A stretch of DNA of 64,000 nt from Lanius collurio (lineage: Eukaryota; Chordata; Aves; Passeriformes; Laniidae). Below the pieces are notes generated by a model. The model did no database searches. It was not told the origin of the DNA and was given only the letters and a program-made list of their open reading frames with translations. Of this stretch, positions 15,031 through 27,965 are shown one piece after another (position 1 is the stretch's first letter; every line of letters starts with the position of its first letter). The stretch covers positions 10,008,180 through 10,072,179 of the forward strand of contig JACBWW010000016.1 in assembly GCA_020086605.1 (NCBI GenBank), read 5' to 3'. The position numbers and the translations under genes are program-made.

Positions 15031-15617
15031 AAAAAAAATAACTCATCTAAGCAGTCTCTACGCACTTAACCATTCTCCCCTGACTCCGGGAGAATTCCCT
15101 CTCTGAGCCGGGCTTTGCCTCAGCAGCATTAATCTGAGGGAAGAATGACACCGAATTTTTTGTCACCTCGTGGTTTGCCGCCCCCCGGGCCGTGCCCGCT
15201 GCCCTCGGGTTCTCCGCGCTCCCTGGCACCGTGCGCAGCAGCCTGAGCCTGCCTCTGCCTCCCCGCTGGCTCGGGAGCGCCCCGCCGCTCATCCTGCCGC
15301 ACCTGACCTGGTTTCCCAGGCCCGTGGGGAGGTGAGGAGAGGCCGCAGGGCGGGCGCCGGCCGCGCTGGCAAGCCGGCGTTGTGCGCCCCGCGTGTTCGG
15401 GGAGCTGCCCGGGGACGCGCCTTCCTCCGAGCCCGCGGGGCCGCGCCCGGGGCCGGTGCAGGCGCGCGCCTGCCGCCGGCGGGGAGGGGGCGCGCGCTCC
15501 CTGCGGGGGAAGGGAGGTGGTGCCGTGCGCGTGCGTCCTCCGCCCATCGCGGTGCGCGTGCGCGCGTATGCGAGTAGCCGCGCGCGGAGCGGTGGGGGGG
15601 TCGGGAGGCTTGCGCGA

Positions 15618-15625
15618 TGACGTCA
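15618..15625. promoter_or_regulatory. Palindromic cAMP response element (TGACGTCA)
   Basis: The full 8-bp CREB/ATF consensus is present, roughly 270-290 bp upstream of the likely start of transcription, followed within 45 bp by an ACGT and a TGACGC element. Binding is inferred from the consensus only. Confidence 0.6.
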
Positions 15626-15744
15626 CGACGGCGCGCGCACGACGTAACCCCGGCGTGACGCACAGCCCGGCGAGCCCGTGAGTTTCCCGTTACGATTTAT
15701 TTTTTTTGTATCCCGCCCCCGCCGTCCCCGCCCGGCCGCGAAGT

Positions 15745-15762
15745 GGGGGGGGGGGGGAGGGG
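15745..15762 (+). repeat. G-rich run in promoter
   Basis: Thirteen consecutive G, then A and four more G. It could form a G-quadruplex on the + strand and is a likely spot for sequencing error. Confidence 0.7.
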
Positions 15763-15884
15763 AAGAGCGCGAGGCGCGGGGCCGTGCGGGCAGGGGGCGC
15801 GGGCCGAGGCCGAGCGGAGCCCACCCAATCCAGCCCGGGCCGGGCCGGGCCGACCGCCCTAGCGGCGGGTGGCGGAGCGGGTGG

Positions 15885-15972
15885 CTCTGCCCCATCCTGC
15901 CGCATCGGGAACATGGCGGCCGCCTCCGATCTGGTGCGGCACCGCGGCTCGGCCGCAGCCGCCCGCCCCGCG
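15885..15972 (+). other. ZNF644 exon 1 (5' leader; left end approximate)
   Basis: The right end is set by a consensus splice donor, GCG|GTAAGT, after 15972. The left end is inferred from the YY1-type motif and could be tens of bases off. The exon holds an ATG at 15913 followed by 20 open codons to the donor (phase 0). Joined to exon 2 this frame continues for 11 codons and stops at 35515-35517, so it is an upstream ORF and not the main coding frame. A second possible donor (CAG|GTAATG) after 16349 could give an alternative, longer first exon. Confidence 0.6.
15910..15920 (+). promoter_or_regulatory. YY1-type site AACATGGCGGC at the transcription start
   Basis: An exact match to the long YY1 consensus in the + orientation. 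In mammalian CpG-island promoters this motif commonly lies within the first tens of bases downstream of the transcription start, which places the start near 15880-15910. The motif also contains an ATG (15913) in strong Kozak context (A at -3, G at +4). Confidence 0.6.
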
Positions 15973-17980
15973 GTAAGTGGCCGGGCCGAGGCGGCGGCGG
16001 CGTGGCGGAAATTGGGCAGGCGCAGCAGGCGCTGCCCTCCCCGGCCTTTCCTCTCCCGCCCGCCTCGTCGTCTCTCTCTGTCCCCACCAGCGCCCCTCGC
16101 CACCTCCCCAAGCCGGCGAGCGGCGTTCCGGTGCCCCGGCCGGGCGGGACACAAAGGGCTGTGTCGAGGAGGGTTTTGTTCGGTCACATGAAGCGGCGCA
16201 GCCAGTGAGCGCGGAGCGGGGAGGGGGAGCGGGGCCGCCGCCATTGCCAGGCACGGAGGAGCTGGGTAACCCGGGGCCGCCGCTCGGGGCCTGGGGCCGA
16301 GGCGCGCCGCCCAGGGCCGGGCCGGCGGCAGCGCGGCCGGGGAAGCCAGGTAATGCCCCGCGGGCGGTGGCCGCCGACTGGGACGATGTTGTCTCTCGAG
16401 AGTGGCCAGGGTCACCCTGGGGGCCCCGCAGGCGTCTGTGCCCTACCGCCGCCCGCCCCGGCGGGTCCCGCAGGGCCGACTGCGCTCCGCCGCGCGTCTC
16501 CCCGGTGCGGGTCCCTCCCGCGCTGCCCCCTGTGCTGGCAGCCAGTCCAGGGAAGGTTGTACTGCTGTCCTGGGACGGGGGAGCGTGCGCTCCTCACCCT
16601 CCCCTTCATTTCCTTCCCACTTGGCGTGAAGCGGAGGGGCTCTGAAACGCCCGCTGTCGGTACCAAGGGCTGGCGAGTCCCTGGCACGCCGCGGCGCTGG
16701 CCCGTGTGCCCTCCGGGAGCGGTGGTATAGCTCCTGGTGCAGAGGTGGTTCAGAACAGCGAGGGAAAAGTTACCAGTTCAGGTATCAAAGTCGTGTGTTC
16801 GGGCTCCCAGCAGCTTCAGGATCTGGCGGTTTCTCTCACAAAGTTTACCAGGTTGCAGTGATGAGCATCACCTTGACAAATGTAACTTGTGTGAAATGTG
16901 GAAACTTTTTTTTTTCTTATGGCTTATGTGTAATCTTCAGCCTGTTGGAAATACTTCTGTTGTGGTCCGTAAACTGACAAGTCACAGGGATAATGGAAAA
17001 CGAGTATGGTATATCAAAACAGGTTTCCATCAGTTCTGTACAGCTCTAGCCCTTTAAGCAAAACCTCATTTGCAGTGATATTCTGATTCCTGCCCCCCTT
17101 TCTAGCACATAATTTAATTATGAAGACTGTGTCATGGAACTTCGCTTTCAAACGCATATGAGGAATGAATGTGCACCAGATTTTAGAGTAAGAAGTCATT
17201 TCCTGTTGTATAGAGTAATGAATTAACACCTGGGACAAGCACTCAGGAGAGGCTGATAAGCATTTATGGAATTCAGCTGTAGACTGTTATCTCTTACTGA
17301 CTTTTTTTTTATACAAGTTGCAACATAGTTTTTTGATTCAAATTAGGAAACAAAGTTTAGAGAGAAGATTATTCACAGTGGAGAGTGAAGTGCTTCAGGG
17401 TTTTGGTAACTTGATGTGATTCTTCTGTATAGAATTCTTTACTACCAGACTTGTGCAAGGTTGGTGATTTGAGGACAGAATAAATGGACTGATTAGACAG
17501 TGCAAAGTAAATCTGGGGAAGCTTTTAGTGGGTCGCTTAGGAGCAGAGAAAATGCAGCAGTTTTCTTATTGGAGAGGAGTTTAAGTTGAGCATATGAAAG
17601 AGCAGTGCAGTGTGACAATCCTGTTACACTGACTTAGAGCTGATGTTGCAAACCTGTCTGATGTAACCGCAGAGGGATATGGTGCAGAGTTATACAAGAT
17701 TTATATTATTATATATATTACAGTGAGAATTGAAATTAATAGTCTTCAAGGTATCTTCTAGAATAGTTTCTTCTGATGTGCCTAATATTCTTTTTTACTA
17801 AAGAGACCTATCCAAGGAAAAAACCTGTAACATCACCAAAGAGACTTGTCTTTTATACTTTTTTTTTCCTTTTGTTCAGTCTGTATGATTTTGGGGTTTT
17901 TTTAATTAAAAAAAGTCCTGAGCAAATAGCGCTGTAATAAACCCCCAAAACCCAGCAAAACAACCAAGGCTGTACTGCTT

Positions 17981-18002
17981 GTTTTGTTTTGTTTTGTTTT
18001 TG
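17981..18002 (+). repeat. (GTTTT)n microsatellite
   Basis: Four perfect GTTTT units followed by T- and G-rich sequence containing imperfect units up to about 18020. Confidence 0.85.
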
Positions 18003-19785
18003 TGGGGTTTTTTTTGTTTTCAGAAGTTTCATGAAGTGTAGTGTCTGATTTATACTTAGTAGCACTAGGAGGACTATGTCTAGGAAAGTATGAAAGTTCT
18101 TAAGTGAAGGCAGAAAGGGAGTTGAAATCTCAACATATGGCCTGGCTAGTAGGACAAAAAAAGCACTGACCACTTGGAGCATCTTTTTGAGGTTATTTAG
18201 TACAGAAAAGATTAATTGAATAGGAGCATCAGCATCTGAATAAACAGGATGTTAAACCATGATTAATAGACTTGAAAATAACTGAATTTCATGTGGACAC
18301 TGAAGTTAAGGGTTGTCAGTGGGATTTCTTGAGCAATAGTTTGTGCTTATACTTGTAAGTATGAGCACAGCCTACTACTGTGTATACTTTTTTAATTCAA
18401 GCCTTTTCAGGTCACTTATGGAAGAAATGGAGCTGAAAAAGGAGTAAAATTCTTAATAGTAATAAAACATACACATGCTCGCACGCAGTTATTAGTTTCA
18501 ATCACTTTCATATTTTCAACCACCTTGCAAAAGATCTGAGAACTTAAAACTGGAGAAAATACAGAATAGTTGTGTGACTTGTTCTGCAGCTTCACCTGAA
18601 GTTGGTTTGAGTTAAAGATTTTTGAACAGTTGCTGATTCACTGTGTCAGTAACACTGTCCTCATACTTTTACATTTTCAAGCAACTTTTTATCTTCAGCA
18701 AAGTTCAAGTGATGTGACTGTCAGAGGCCTGCCTTAAGGTACTTGTTTTATTCCCTGTGTTCTTTTAGTAAGAAACAATGCTCTAATATTAGTTACTACA
18801 AGCCACATTTAATTAGTTTCCTTTGTGCTCTGGATTGCAGAGCACTATGTATTACGTATCCAGAGACTGGGAAAATGACAATAAAATTAAACAATGTTGT
18901 ACTCACTTAAATTGATTTTGAGACTGGGTAAACTTGGTAGAACCTCCAAAACTGGGTTTGTTCAGATGAAGGTAATGTCCACCCTACTTCAGAGCATAAA
19001 GAAATTCCAAGTGAAATAAAATACGTCTGTTTTCTCTGAAAATATATTCATTGATCTTCTTAAGCACTCTGCCTATAACCCAAATCTATAAGCTGATTTT
19101 GATAATTAACATTTTTACTTGCTGCATTTTTTTTCCCCAATGTAGGTGCAAACTTCCTATTTGTATTATATAAGGAGCTTACGTTACCTGTGGCAATTGT
19201 GTTTGTTGGTCATTCTGGCTGATGTACATAAAGTTACTATCAGACAGAGTTAAAGGATTTAATAAGTTTTTAGTATCATGAAAAAATATTCTTTTTATGC
19301 CTCATTAGCAAAAAAATCAGAAAGACCCAAACAGAAAGTTCACATAAATATTAATGCCTGTATACATTGTGTCCCTTAGATGAGTTAATAGGAACCTTTC
19401 ATGCAAGCAGGGGTGGTAGAAGGCATGCCCACATTGTTCACAGATTTGTAGAAAAGCTCTTCGAGTGCCAGGATGCAAAATGGCCATGTGAAAACAGATG
19501 GAAATACCGTGCACCTCTACAGTGCAGTAATCCTGGGGGATGTAATTTGATGCTCAAATCACAGTTCTCCATCAAGAATGAGCATGTAATGAGTTTGCCT
19601 AAACTTCCAATGTGTGTTGTTTTCAAAATTTGAAAAAGCATAATAGTTAGGCTATGTTACTTACCTAGTCTGCAATTCAATTCACTGTCATGTAGTGGAT
19701 ATTTCATCTTGGTACAAAGTCTACCCAAAATCCTTAGGATTTACCTGTAGTGGTAGAGGAGGAATTTCATAATGAAATTTACTAT

Positions 19786-19842
19786 AACATAATTATATAT
19801 AAAATAATAATTAAAAAATAAAATATTTTTTTAAAATATGCA
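19786..19842. repeat. A/T-only low-complexity stretch
   Basis: Almost exclusively A and T, with repeated 'ataat' and 'aaaata' words. No coding potential. Confidence 0.7.
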
Positions 19843-19929
19843 GTTATGCTGCCTTTCTGTCACTGTTCAACTGTAGGCAGCAGCTGTTGGGTTGACAAAA
19901 TGTTCCAGCCATGCCCTTACATTGCTAGT

Positions 19930-19957
19930 GAGGTTGAATGAGGGAGGTTGAATGAGG
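19930..19957 (+). repeat. Perfect 14-bp tandem duplication
   Basis: The unit gaggttgaatgagg occurs twice head to tail without mismatch, which indicates a recent local duplication. Confidence 0.9.
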
Positions 19958-22900
19958 GAAGACAGTGGCTTAACAGTGTCTATGCATGTTTTGGTTACAC
20001 TGAATGTTACTGATATAGTACTTTTGAGCAAACTTGGGAATACACTTGGAAATCTCACTCCAGCAGAAATAATCATAATGCTCTTGGTATGGGAACTGAT
20101 GGTTCATACTTAATCCAGATACTGGAAATGGAATTCTCTAGTTGATGTTTATTGATTGATATTGAGTGCTTTGTCTTACAAATAATTAACTGGTTTAAGG
20201 ATGATGGGCTATTTCGTAATTCAGTATTTCTTGAAACTTAATCCAGTTTATGTGAAATTCATGCTCAAATCAGAATAAAGGTCAGATTGCTGGGTTTGGG
20301 AATATTTCAGGCCTATTGTTAGTGTGTTATAACTTTTCAGTGTGCTGAACACTGCAAATTAGTTACTTATCATACTTAATTGGAATTTTTTTTTCATAAG
20401 GAGACATTATTTTGTGAGTATTTGAATGATTGTATTTTTTGCTTGCCTTAAATGGCTGCTTGATAATCTTCATCTTTACCATGTAGTAGAGCAGGAGAGA
20501 GGGTGCATTTTGGGAAACAGGATGGGAGGAACTACAGGTGACTTATTGATTGGTCCAATTATAGCTGAAGACTTGAATTGAGATCACTGTACTTTCCCTG
20601 TTCTCTGGACCAACTGTTAACCCCCACTTGTAAAAATACTTTCCACAGCGAAGTATCTCTTCTGTAATTTGCCTTTATTTACAGGCTTTTACCTGATGCA
20701 TCCATTTGAGTGAAAGACAAGGAATTCCTTAGCAAATGTAATAATTGAAGTGTAGTAATGAGTCCCTTCTGTCTGCTTTTTTACAGAACAGTAATTCGGT
20801 ACATTGGTAGCATTGAGTTGTGCTTTATCCCATCATCTACTTTCCCAGTGTGGCTCTTTGGTAGGGTCAGGGGTGAGTTTTCCAGAAAAGGCATACAACA
20901 GGAGGTCAGGTGGCTACTTTTGGAAAACTAATCCTTATGTCTGCCCATAAAGTGTGGCAGCTCTGAAGCTGCTCCTTGCTGCTGCTGGTGGGAAGTAGCC
21001 TGGCTGCAGTCAGTGGGTGGTTGTTATGGCTTAGAGTTTTCATTGGTTTGGTTAGGGTATTTGCTCTTCAGTGAGTGTTCTGGCTGATAGGGTTGGGTTT
21101 TTTTTCTATTTTAGGTTCAGTTTTTATTTTCTGGTATGGTTGTCCACTCTACATTTCTGCTGTTTGCTTCTGCTCAGCTCTCCTGGGAGCGCTACATGGT
21201 ATAATTTTTGATTATTACTTTTGGAAAGCCCTTAATGTTGATCATGTTTGTTGCTGATACCGTTCTTCATCTTCAGATGTGGGCATATACAACAGTTTTG
21301 TGACTGTAGAGTTTCAGGAACTGTCTCTTACGTTAACTTAGTTTTCTGGATTTATTTCCTTCAGTCAGAAGAGTTTGAAGGTTTATAGAATTCATATTCT
21401 AAAATTAGGCTCCCAACAACCAAAACAGTGGTTGTAGTTATTTGAATTTATTGTTATGCTTATACTTAGGTAGGTTATTGTATTTATGCATATAAGAATA
21501 TTGTGTGTTTTTGTGAATGTTCATAGGAGCCTTCACCAAAGACACGAGATTGTGTGTTCTCCCTTGTGATAATGAGTAGGGAGGGCAGAGAAGGGAGTGT
21601 TTTTTTCCAACAGCTGTATTTTTGTTGTTGCTACTAAGTCAGCTTGGTATTAGAAACAGTATTTTCAACAGAGGACAGGCTCTGCCTGCAAAATTCCAAT
21701 ATAAATAACTTTTTTTCTTCACACAGCAGTTCTGAGTTTCATGTTTTAATACCATAGCTATGAGTGTATTTTCTGTGAGAAAGTCTTGATTGTGTGTGCT
21801 ATCACAGGGAGTGGGAAGTGGCAGTTCTGCAGCTGGCTTCTTGCAGTTCTCTCCCACATTGAAGTGGTACTCTGCCCTTTTTTGCTTCCTTCTTCTTAAT
21901 ATACTTATTGACATATTGAAATCACCTAATCTTTTCTGTTCATGGGCACACCTTTAAAACTGAGAATCTGTGTCATGTAATGAAAATAACTGCACTGTAT
22001 ATGAATTGTAGTGAATATTAGCACTCTGAAGTTACTTGAAAAAACAGTTTCTCATCATCTAGAAAGTTGAGAACAAAATGGCAGTTAGAACTCCCTAATC
22101 GAGTAGTTATTAACAAAAAAATATGTTGTGACAGTTTTTTTGCTGCGGTAAAAGGGGGAAGATAAGTTGGAGGGGACATGTGATGGCGAATTATCCTAGA
22201 TAAGCTGCAGTGAAAAAATTGGAAGGGTTTGGAGCAATTACAGAATGGGAGGGAGCAGAGCTTGCATGTCAGGAATTGCAAGTTGAGCTGAAATGCTGCA
22301 GAATCTGAGGTGGAAAGGCTGCATGTGTTGTTACATAAACCAAAGATAGTAGATACTGTCCATAGTCTTTCTAGATCTTTGCTTTGGGGAAGCCTTTGAA
22401 GGTTTTTTTTTGTCTGACTTATTTTCTTATAAAAGTGGTTTAGAACAGTGATTGTCTTTTTCTGGGTCCTTGTATGGTGTGTGACTTGAGTGATGAAAAG
22501 TAGTGGACTTGGTGAGCTGCTTTAGCATGGATTCTTACAGACTTTTCCTTTTGTCAGTGTTTTGAAGTAGAAGTAAGGTAGGTACATCACCAGTGTTCTG
22601 TGCCATATTCCCCTAAATGCCAAACCCTTGTTCCCAAGCTTTTGAGGTGGTGAGACTTGCTGACAAAGTTCATTGTGATTCTCCCTGCTGTGCATATGGC
22701 TGAAAGAGCTGGTGGATGAGAGATGTTGTTTCTTCCCTGGCATATGTGAGATTTGGAGAGGAAGAGGAACAGCTTGTCCAGAAAAAAATTGTTCTCCAGG
22801 TATCTCTCTTCCACAATCGTAAGACTGCTTTTCAGTGTTTTACCAGCAGTAGTGAGCACTAGAAGGCATGAGGTATTTTTGCACAAAGGAGAGTGCAAAA

Positions 22901-24088
22901 ATAGAAACGATGCTTGGGAGAAGTCATTCAGGTTCCTATAGAATTGAAACGTCACAGTATTTCTAAAAATACAATGCAGATACTGTGGTAATTCATTTTT
23001 GGAAATGTCTTTTAGACAGTAAAAACAACTTCGGAATTTGCCTTCTATTTTTCAGTCCAGTGAAGCATTACCAGAGGTGAGCAGAGATGATGACTTGTCT
23101 AGCAAGGAGTTACATCAAGAACAAGCAAGCAGTTGTGTTTCTTTGTCTGTATATCTTCATAGATATTTATCTACATTTGTATCAAGACAAACAATTAAAA
23201 GTTGGAATATTGTATTATGGAAGATCATATAGGATAATATGCTGACATTCAGAAAAACTGAAGGCATCCAGGTTCTGTAGTCTCTTCAGAAGTTCAGCTA
23301 TGTCCATTAGGAAATTAGAGACATGAGGTGATAGTTTTGCATAAGAAGTACTGCAGTATTGCAGCAGGACCTTTTTTCATCTCATTTGGAGCTTTAATGA
23401 TGAGTTAGTTTTTGAGTTTTGGTTGTTTTGTTTGTTTTTTTTTTCTTGTGGAGACATTTTGAGAAAAGTAGGTTTATTTGAGTTTTGCAAGATGATCACT
23501 TTAGGATATTGGGTGCTGTTTTAAATAGAGTTCTATTTAATATATTTCTAGTAACTTGACTTTAAGTCTGTCTAGTAAGCTGGTCCTGAAGCATGCTAAT
23601 GCACAGTATTTTCAAAGGATATAAATATGTAAAGGAGGGAGGATTAATTAGTGATCATCTGTGTTGTGGTTTCCATGATCTAAGTTGGTTTTATTCCACC
23701 TTAGTGGTATTGATACTAGGAGCTAGGGTGCTTTTGTCCAAAGTAATATCTCTGTGATTTCACTTTCATTCTGAGAAACGGTTTTACCTTAACTTTCCTT
23801 CCATTTTAAAAATAATTTTCCGGAATGTCATTTTCAGCAGGAAAGAGTGCTCTGGTTTTTACATGCTTAAGGCTGTGCTCTTTCGTCATGTTTTCTGTCA
23901 CTGTAGATTTATTAGCATTTCTTCCTGTCCTTAAAGGAGATTTTAGCATTCAGAAATAAAAACCAAACCTGTATGATGTTGAATTGGCAGCTATTTGAAA
24001 GAATGCAAAATTGTTAAACTTACCAGTACTTTTCCCCCAGGACAATCCTATTAGTGTAAAAAACCCACCTCAGTTGTCCTCCACACCA

Positions 24089-24126
24089 CCCCCCCCCCCC
24101 TCCCCCCCCCCCCCCCCAAAAAAAAT
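24089..24126 (+). repeat. Poly-C tract with A tail
   Basis: Twelve C, one T and sixteen C, followed by nine A. The minus strand is a long G run, a candidate G-quadruplex; the length is likely polymorphic or uncertain in assemblies. Confidence 0.9.
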
Positions 24127-26635
24127 CCTGACCAGAAAATGAAACAAAAAAACTCCCTCCACCCCAAAACTCCCTTTGCTTATCAAGACTAAAGCACAAA
24201 TCTGAGTGGCTTATGGCTGCCTATACCTCATAAAAAATCAAAGATACAAGATATCACTATTTTTCTCTAAATGTGGTAAATTCTGAGCAGTTGTCTGGTA
24301 GGCCAAAATATCACCAAGGAAGAGCTTTGGTTAGAATATTCTGAAGGTTTAATTTTGGAGAAGTTTACCTGTTCTGTGCTGTAACTTCCTTTGTTTTCTG
24401 TTTTACTTATTCTCAGAATTTCTTTAGTTTTGTGAATCTGAGCATAAAGACGGGTTATTTTTTAAATTTGTAATATTACTTTATGTATTAATGTACTTTT
24501 ATCTGAGCTCTTCAGAGTCATTCATGGCTCTTGTTTTCTCTGAAGCTGTTGAAATTGATTAAGTAGGTATTGAGTAAGTTCTGAACCTTTTTATCAGAAT
24601 TACATTAATTTAGTGTGCTTCTATATGTTGTCCTGGAACTTAAGGAAAAGTTATTCTCACTCCTTTTATCCATTTGAACTGCAAGATTTCATATTTATAC
24701 ATACTCTCTCAACATTTAAGTGTTGGTTATATTTTCTTCAGTGTTCCAGTGGAAAACAAGCATGAGGTAACTGGAGCTAACCTTAAAAAATCTAACTTAT
24801 ATGCTTACAAAATTCCCAGTATTGAGGAAACATAGTAGCTCTGGGGCCAGTCAGGAGGCAAATAGTCAGCTGAATTTATGGGCCCAAAAGTAGGCACAGA
24901 ACCTCTGTTGATGTAGAGCACTAAGGTTTTGGGACATGTTAGTCAATATCATTGTGAATTTATGAAGCCTTCGAGCAAGGTGTTCAGGGGATTTTTGTTT
25001 TAACTGTCAATTTCCAAGACAATGGCAAAGTTTCCTTTATCTTTGGTGCTCACTTTCATTTATTTTAAGAAGCTTTGTTATTACTGCAGGTAGTGTAAGC
25101 TGTTTACTTACTTAACAACAAGAAAATATTTCTGTCTTGGGTTTATGTCCTTTTTTGGGTGGGAAACATACAGGTTTCTTTGCTTCAGTTAAAAAACTGA
25201 AACACTCTGAAACAGAGTAATGATGTGAATGACCTGTGCCATTTATACTCCTTGATTTGATACAGTCTTAGCCCATGCGGATTCAGTTTTTCGTGCTTAG
25301 TAATCAAGTGTAAAGCATATGAAACAGGCTTGGAGTGTCTTGTCTCTTCTATTTCTTGAGCTACTTCTGCAAATGTTGTTGAGACACCTGTTTTGGTTAG
25401 GAAAACTGACAGATCAAGTGTATATAGATTCTTTAGCTCCAACCAGATGAGATGCCTAAGGACAGCCAATGAACCAGATATGCATAGGTGAGGATAACTG
25501 GTGTGGCATGCTGGAAATACCAAGTTTTTCCATTTGCCTTCATGTATTTGGAAGAACTAATTCAAATAGCAGAAGACTCAAAGAGTGAAAGCTTTTGCCT
25601 GATTGATAACTAAGCAAAATGAAGTAAACAAGTCCACAAGCATTTAAAGGGTTTGCAAAAGGAAAGATTAGTGAATCCTTAAAGTGAGGCCTGCATAGAA
25701 CTGCTGTATCTTCTTGCAGTCTCAAATGGAGACTCCATAGATGTTTATTAAAACAGTTTAGAAAGTAGATCTCAAAGTACTGCATAACTTGAGTAGAGAT
25801 TCCTTGGGGTAGATCTTGAAATCACCTGCTTCATAGCAAACTGCTTTTCATGGAATAATTTTGTAGAAAAGGCAGTAACTACAAAACATTTTGGAATTTT
25901 ACTATAGAAAACACTCCTGTATGATGACTATATTAATAATAAAGCTTGTGGACCCTGTCCAGTCGAACACAGGGACCTCGAATAGGAGCTTACTAACAAG
26001 ATTTGGATGCTGTGTCAGAGCTGATCTGTGGTTGTGGTGCTGGTGGTTTGTGACTGGCTCCAGTGACTGCTCACAATGGTAACTGGTGGTCACAAACTAC
26101 ATTTCAGAGAGGGATGTGGAAACATTTGCTCCAGCTTGATTTCTAGATCTGGTAGTATAACCTGAGTTGTGAGATCTCTTTTATTCCTATTCAAAAACCA
26201 CAAATGCAGCTATCTGGCATGAAGGTGTGAGATAAAACACAGTTGGCTTAATTAGGTTGCATTGCTAGAGCTTATCTAAGGTAGGGAATAGTTTTTACCT
26301 ATTTCTTTAGGCAGTGGACAATGCTGGAAACTTACAGTGTCACCAAACTGAACGTTAAATACTGAGAAGCTTAGAGAGGAATGGCATTTTACATTTTCAA
26401 TGGCTATTAAGGTGATGGTGTTGACAGCATATTATAACTTTCCTTCTTCAGCAAAACCATTCCTCTGTCACCAAAAAGTAGGTTCCTGTGAAATTAGAGG
26501 AAGTCTTTATGTTACTGCTTGAGTATATGTAACTCCCCACAGTACTCTTTCATAGATTATAAAGATTATAGCTTATATATTGACCCAATTAGGACGAATT
26601 TTGTAACTTCACTTCAAATCTGATAAGCAGTGCCT

Positions 26636-26938
26636 TGTTGGAGTGCGGGCAATCCTTACAACAATAGAGAAGACAGCGATGGACTCGGAAGGAAGGATGA
26701 AGCGATATTTTGTAGATGTTCGGGGATTATTTTATTCCTCCAGCCGCATGGCTGGAGTTTTTCCCAAGCAGACTCCTCTGGCACCCTGCTCTCGCCCCCA
26801 GGCACCCAAACCACCCAGTCAGGAACAGGTATGGGGCACATGTGACCTGGGGACAGGGACAGACTCGTACCCTGCAGGGTCCCTCCCCCCAGGATTTCAG
26901 GGGAGAGAAGCCTCCACAGTGGCTAAATCCTGTTGAAT
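26636..26938 (+). repeat. Interspersed repeat, copy A (family not recognised)
   Basis: A GC-rich block in AT-rich intron. It matches the reverse complement of 42668-42972 along its full length, with small indels. The clearest part is 'cagggtccctccccccagga' near 26875 against 'cagggtcccttcccccagga' in the other copy, and both contain 'ggcaca' plus a GGGACAGGGACAG-like segment just before it. Two diverged, oppositely oriented copies with single-copy flanks mean a transposed element. The size would suit a solo LTR or a non-autonomous element, but I see no tRNA-like head, no clear TG...CA ends and no coding domain. Confidence 0.65.
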
Positions 26939-27965
26939 GAAATATGTGTCTATTTTATTTGGAAAAAACTTTTGCTGGAAGAATGACAGTGCTGGGATTT
27001 ATCTTTTTATGTGATTGTTTTGGAAATTATATTATGAGGGGATTGTTTTATATGGTTATATTCTTCATCCTGGAACATTCATTGTAGTCACAGCTTAGTC
27101 CTCTGGTAAGGAAGAAGGCTGTTTGGGAGTTAGCAGTGCTGTTTACAGAGAGTAATACTCCAGATTGTCTACTCTGTCCTCTTCTGGAAGGTACTGTCAT
27201 GGGGATATCAGAATAAAATCTGCCACATCAATTCAGAGTTCATCATAAGCCTACCTTCATTTTAAGTGTAAGCCCTTATATATGAGATATTTCTTAGCAC
27301 TTGATGAGCAAAGCTTTGCTTATGAAAAGTGTGCATGAAGTCTCTAGGAAATTTTTGTTGGATTTTACATTTTCACGGGCACAGAAAATACACTTCCTCT
27401 GAGGCTAGGAACAGGAGATTCCCTTTCCTGCCATGGTCAGGAAATGTCAGAAACGCTGTCTAGACAGACAACAGCAGGCATTAGAGCTTGTGATCCCAGC
27501 ATAGATACCCTTCCAACTGGAACAAACTTGGGAGGAACTGAATTTGGACTTAGGATCCTGTTTTGTAGAGGGTACATATATGATAATACCAGTTCCCTGT
27601 TTTCTCCCGTTGCTGTTACAAATGTGTATTTGCTTCACTTTCTGTTCTCTGTTGCTTTCTTTCAAACTGTCATGATAACAAGAAAGGGAGATTTTTTTTT
27701 TATTTTTTTTTTTTTTACTTAAGGGAAAAAAAGAAGAGTAATTTATCACTAATTTTGAACTGTAGGATTTTAGGCTCAACCTTTTTTAAAATCTGCATTG
27801 CAGTTTTAGTTCAAGAAAGTGTTTCAAGTTTTGTCATTTTTAAGACTTCAGAAACAAAGAAAGACTTGGAAATGAATGTGTACACTAGTTTGCCTTACAG
27901 CATAGAAAATTCAGAGATACTCAGAATAAGTCTATTAAGAAATTGGTTTTGGCTCCAGCTCTCGC

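Larger units (their letters stand above)
15100..16720. promoter_or_regulatory. CpG-island promoter of ZNF644
   Basis: Base composition changes sharply from AT-rich flanks to a very GC- and CpG-rich block of about 1.6 kb, the usual signature of a housekeeping-type vertebrate promoter. It contains a palindromic CRE at 15618-15625, further half-CRE-like sites (acgt near 15651, tgacgc near 15656), Sp1-like GC boxes, a run of 13 G at 15745-15757, and a YY1-type site overlapping exon 1. No clear TATA box sits at the expected position. The many long open frames on both strands here result from the lack of AT-rich stop codons and are not genes. Such islands often also fire in the antisense direction, but I see no specific evidence for an antisense gene. 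Confidence 0.85.

Noticed and set aside
15047..16730. Many long open frames on both strands in the GC-rich block (up to 241 codons)
   Set aside because: Their overlap in up to six frames, low-complexity Pro/Arg/Ala/Gly composition and position in a CpG island show that they result from missing AT-rich stop codons.
23056..23076. Possible 21-nt micro-exon between 'tctatttttcag' and 'gtgagc'
   Set aside because: Both splice sites look fair, but there is no homology, the size is extreme and nothing links it to the gene frame.
26643..26936. Open frame of 97 codons, with a loosely similar 99-codon frame at 42671-42970 on the minus strand
   Set aside because: The similarity follows from the shared repeat. 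The nucleotide match contains indels that break frame, and no domain is visible.
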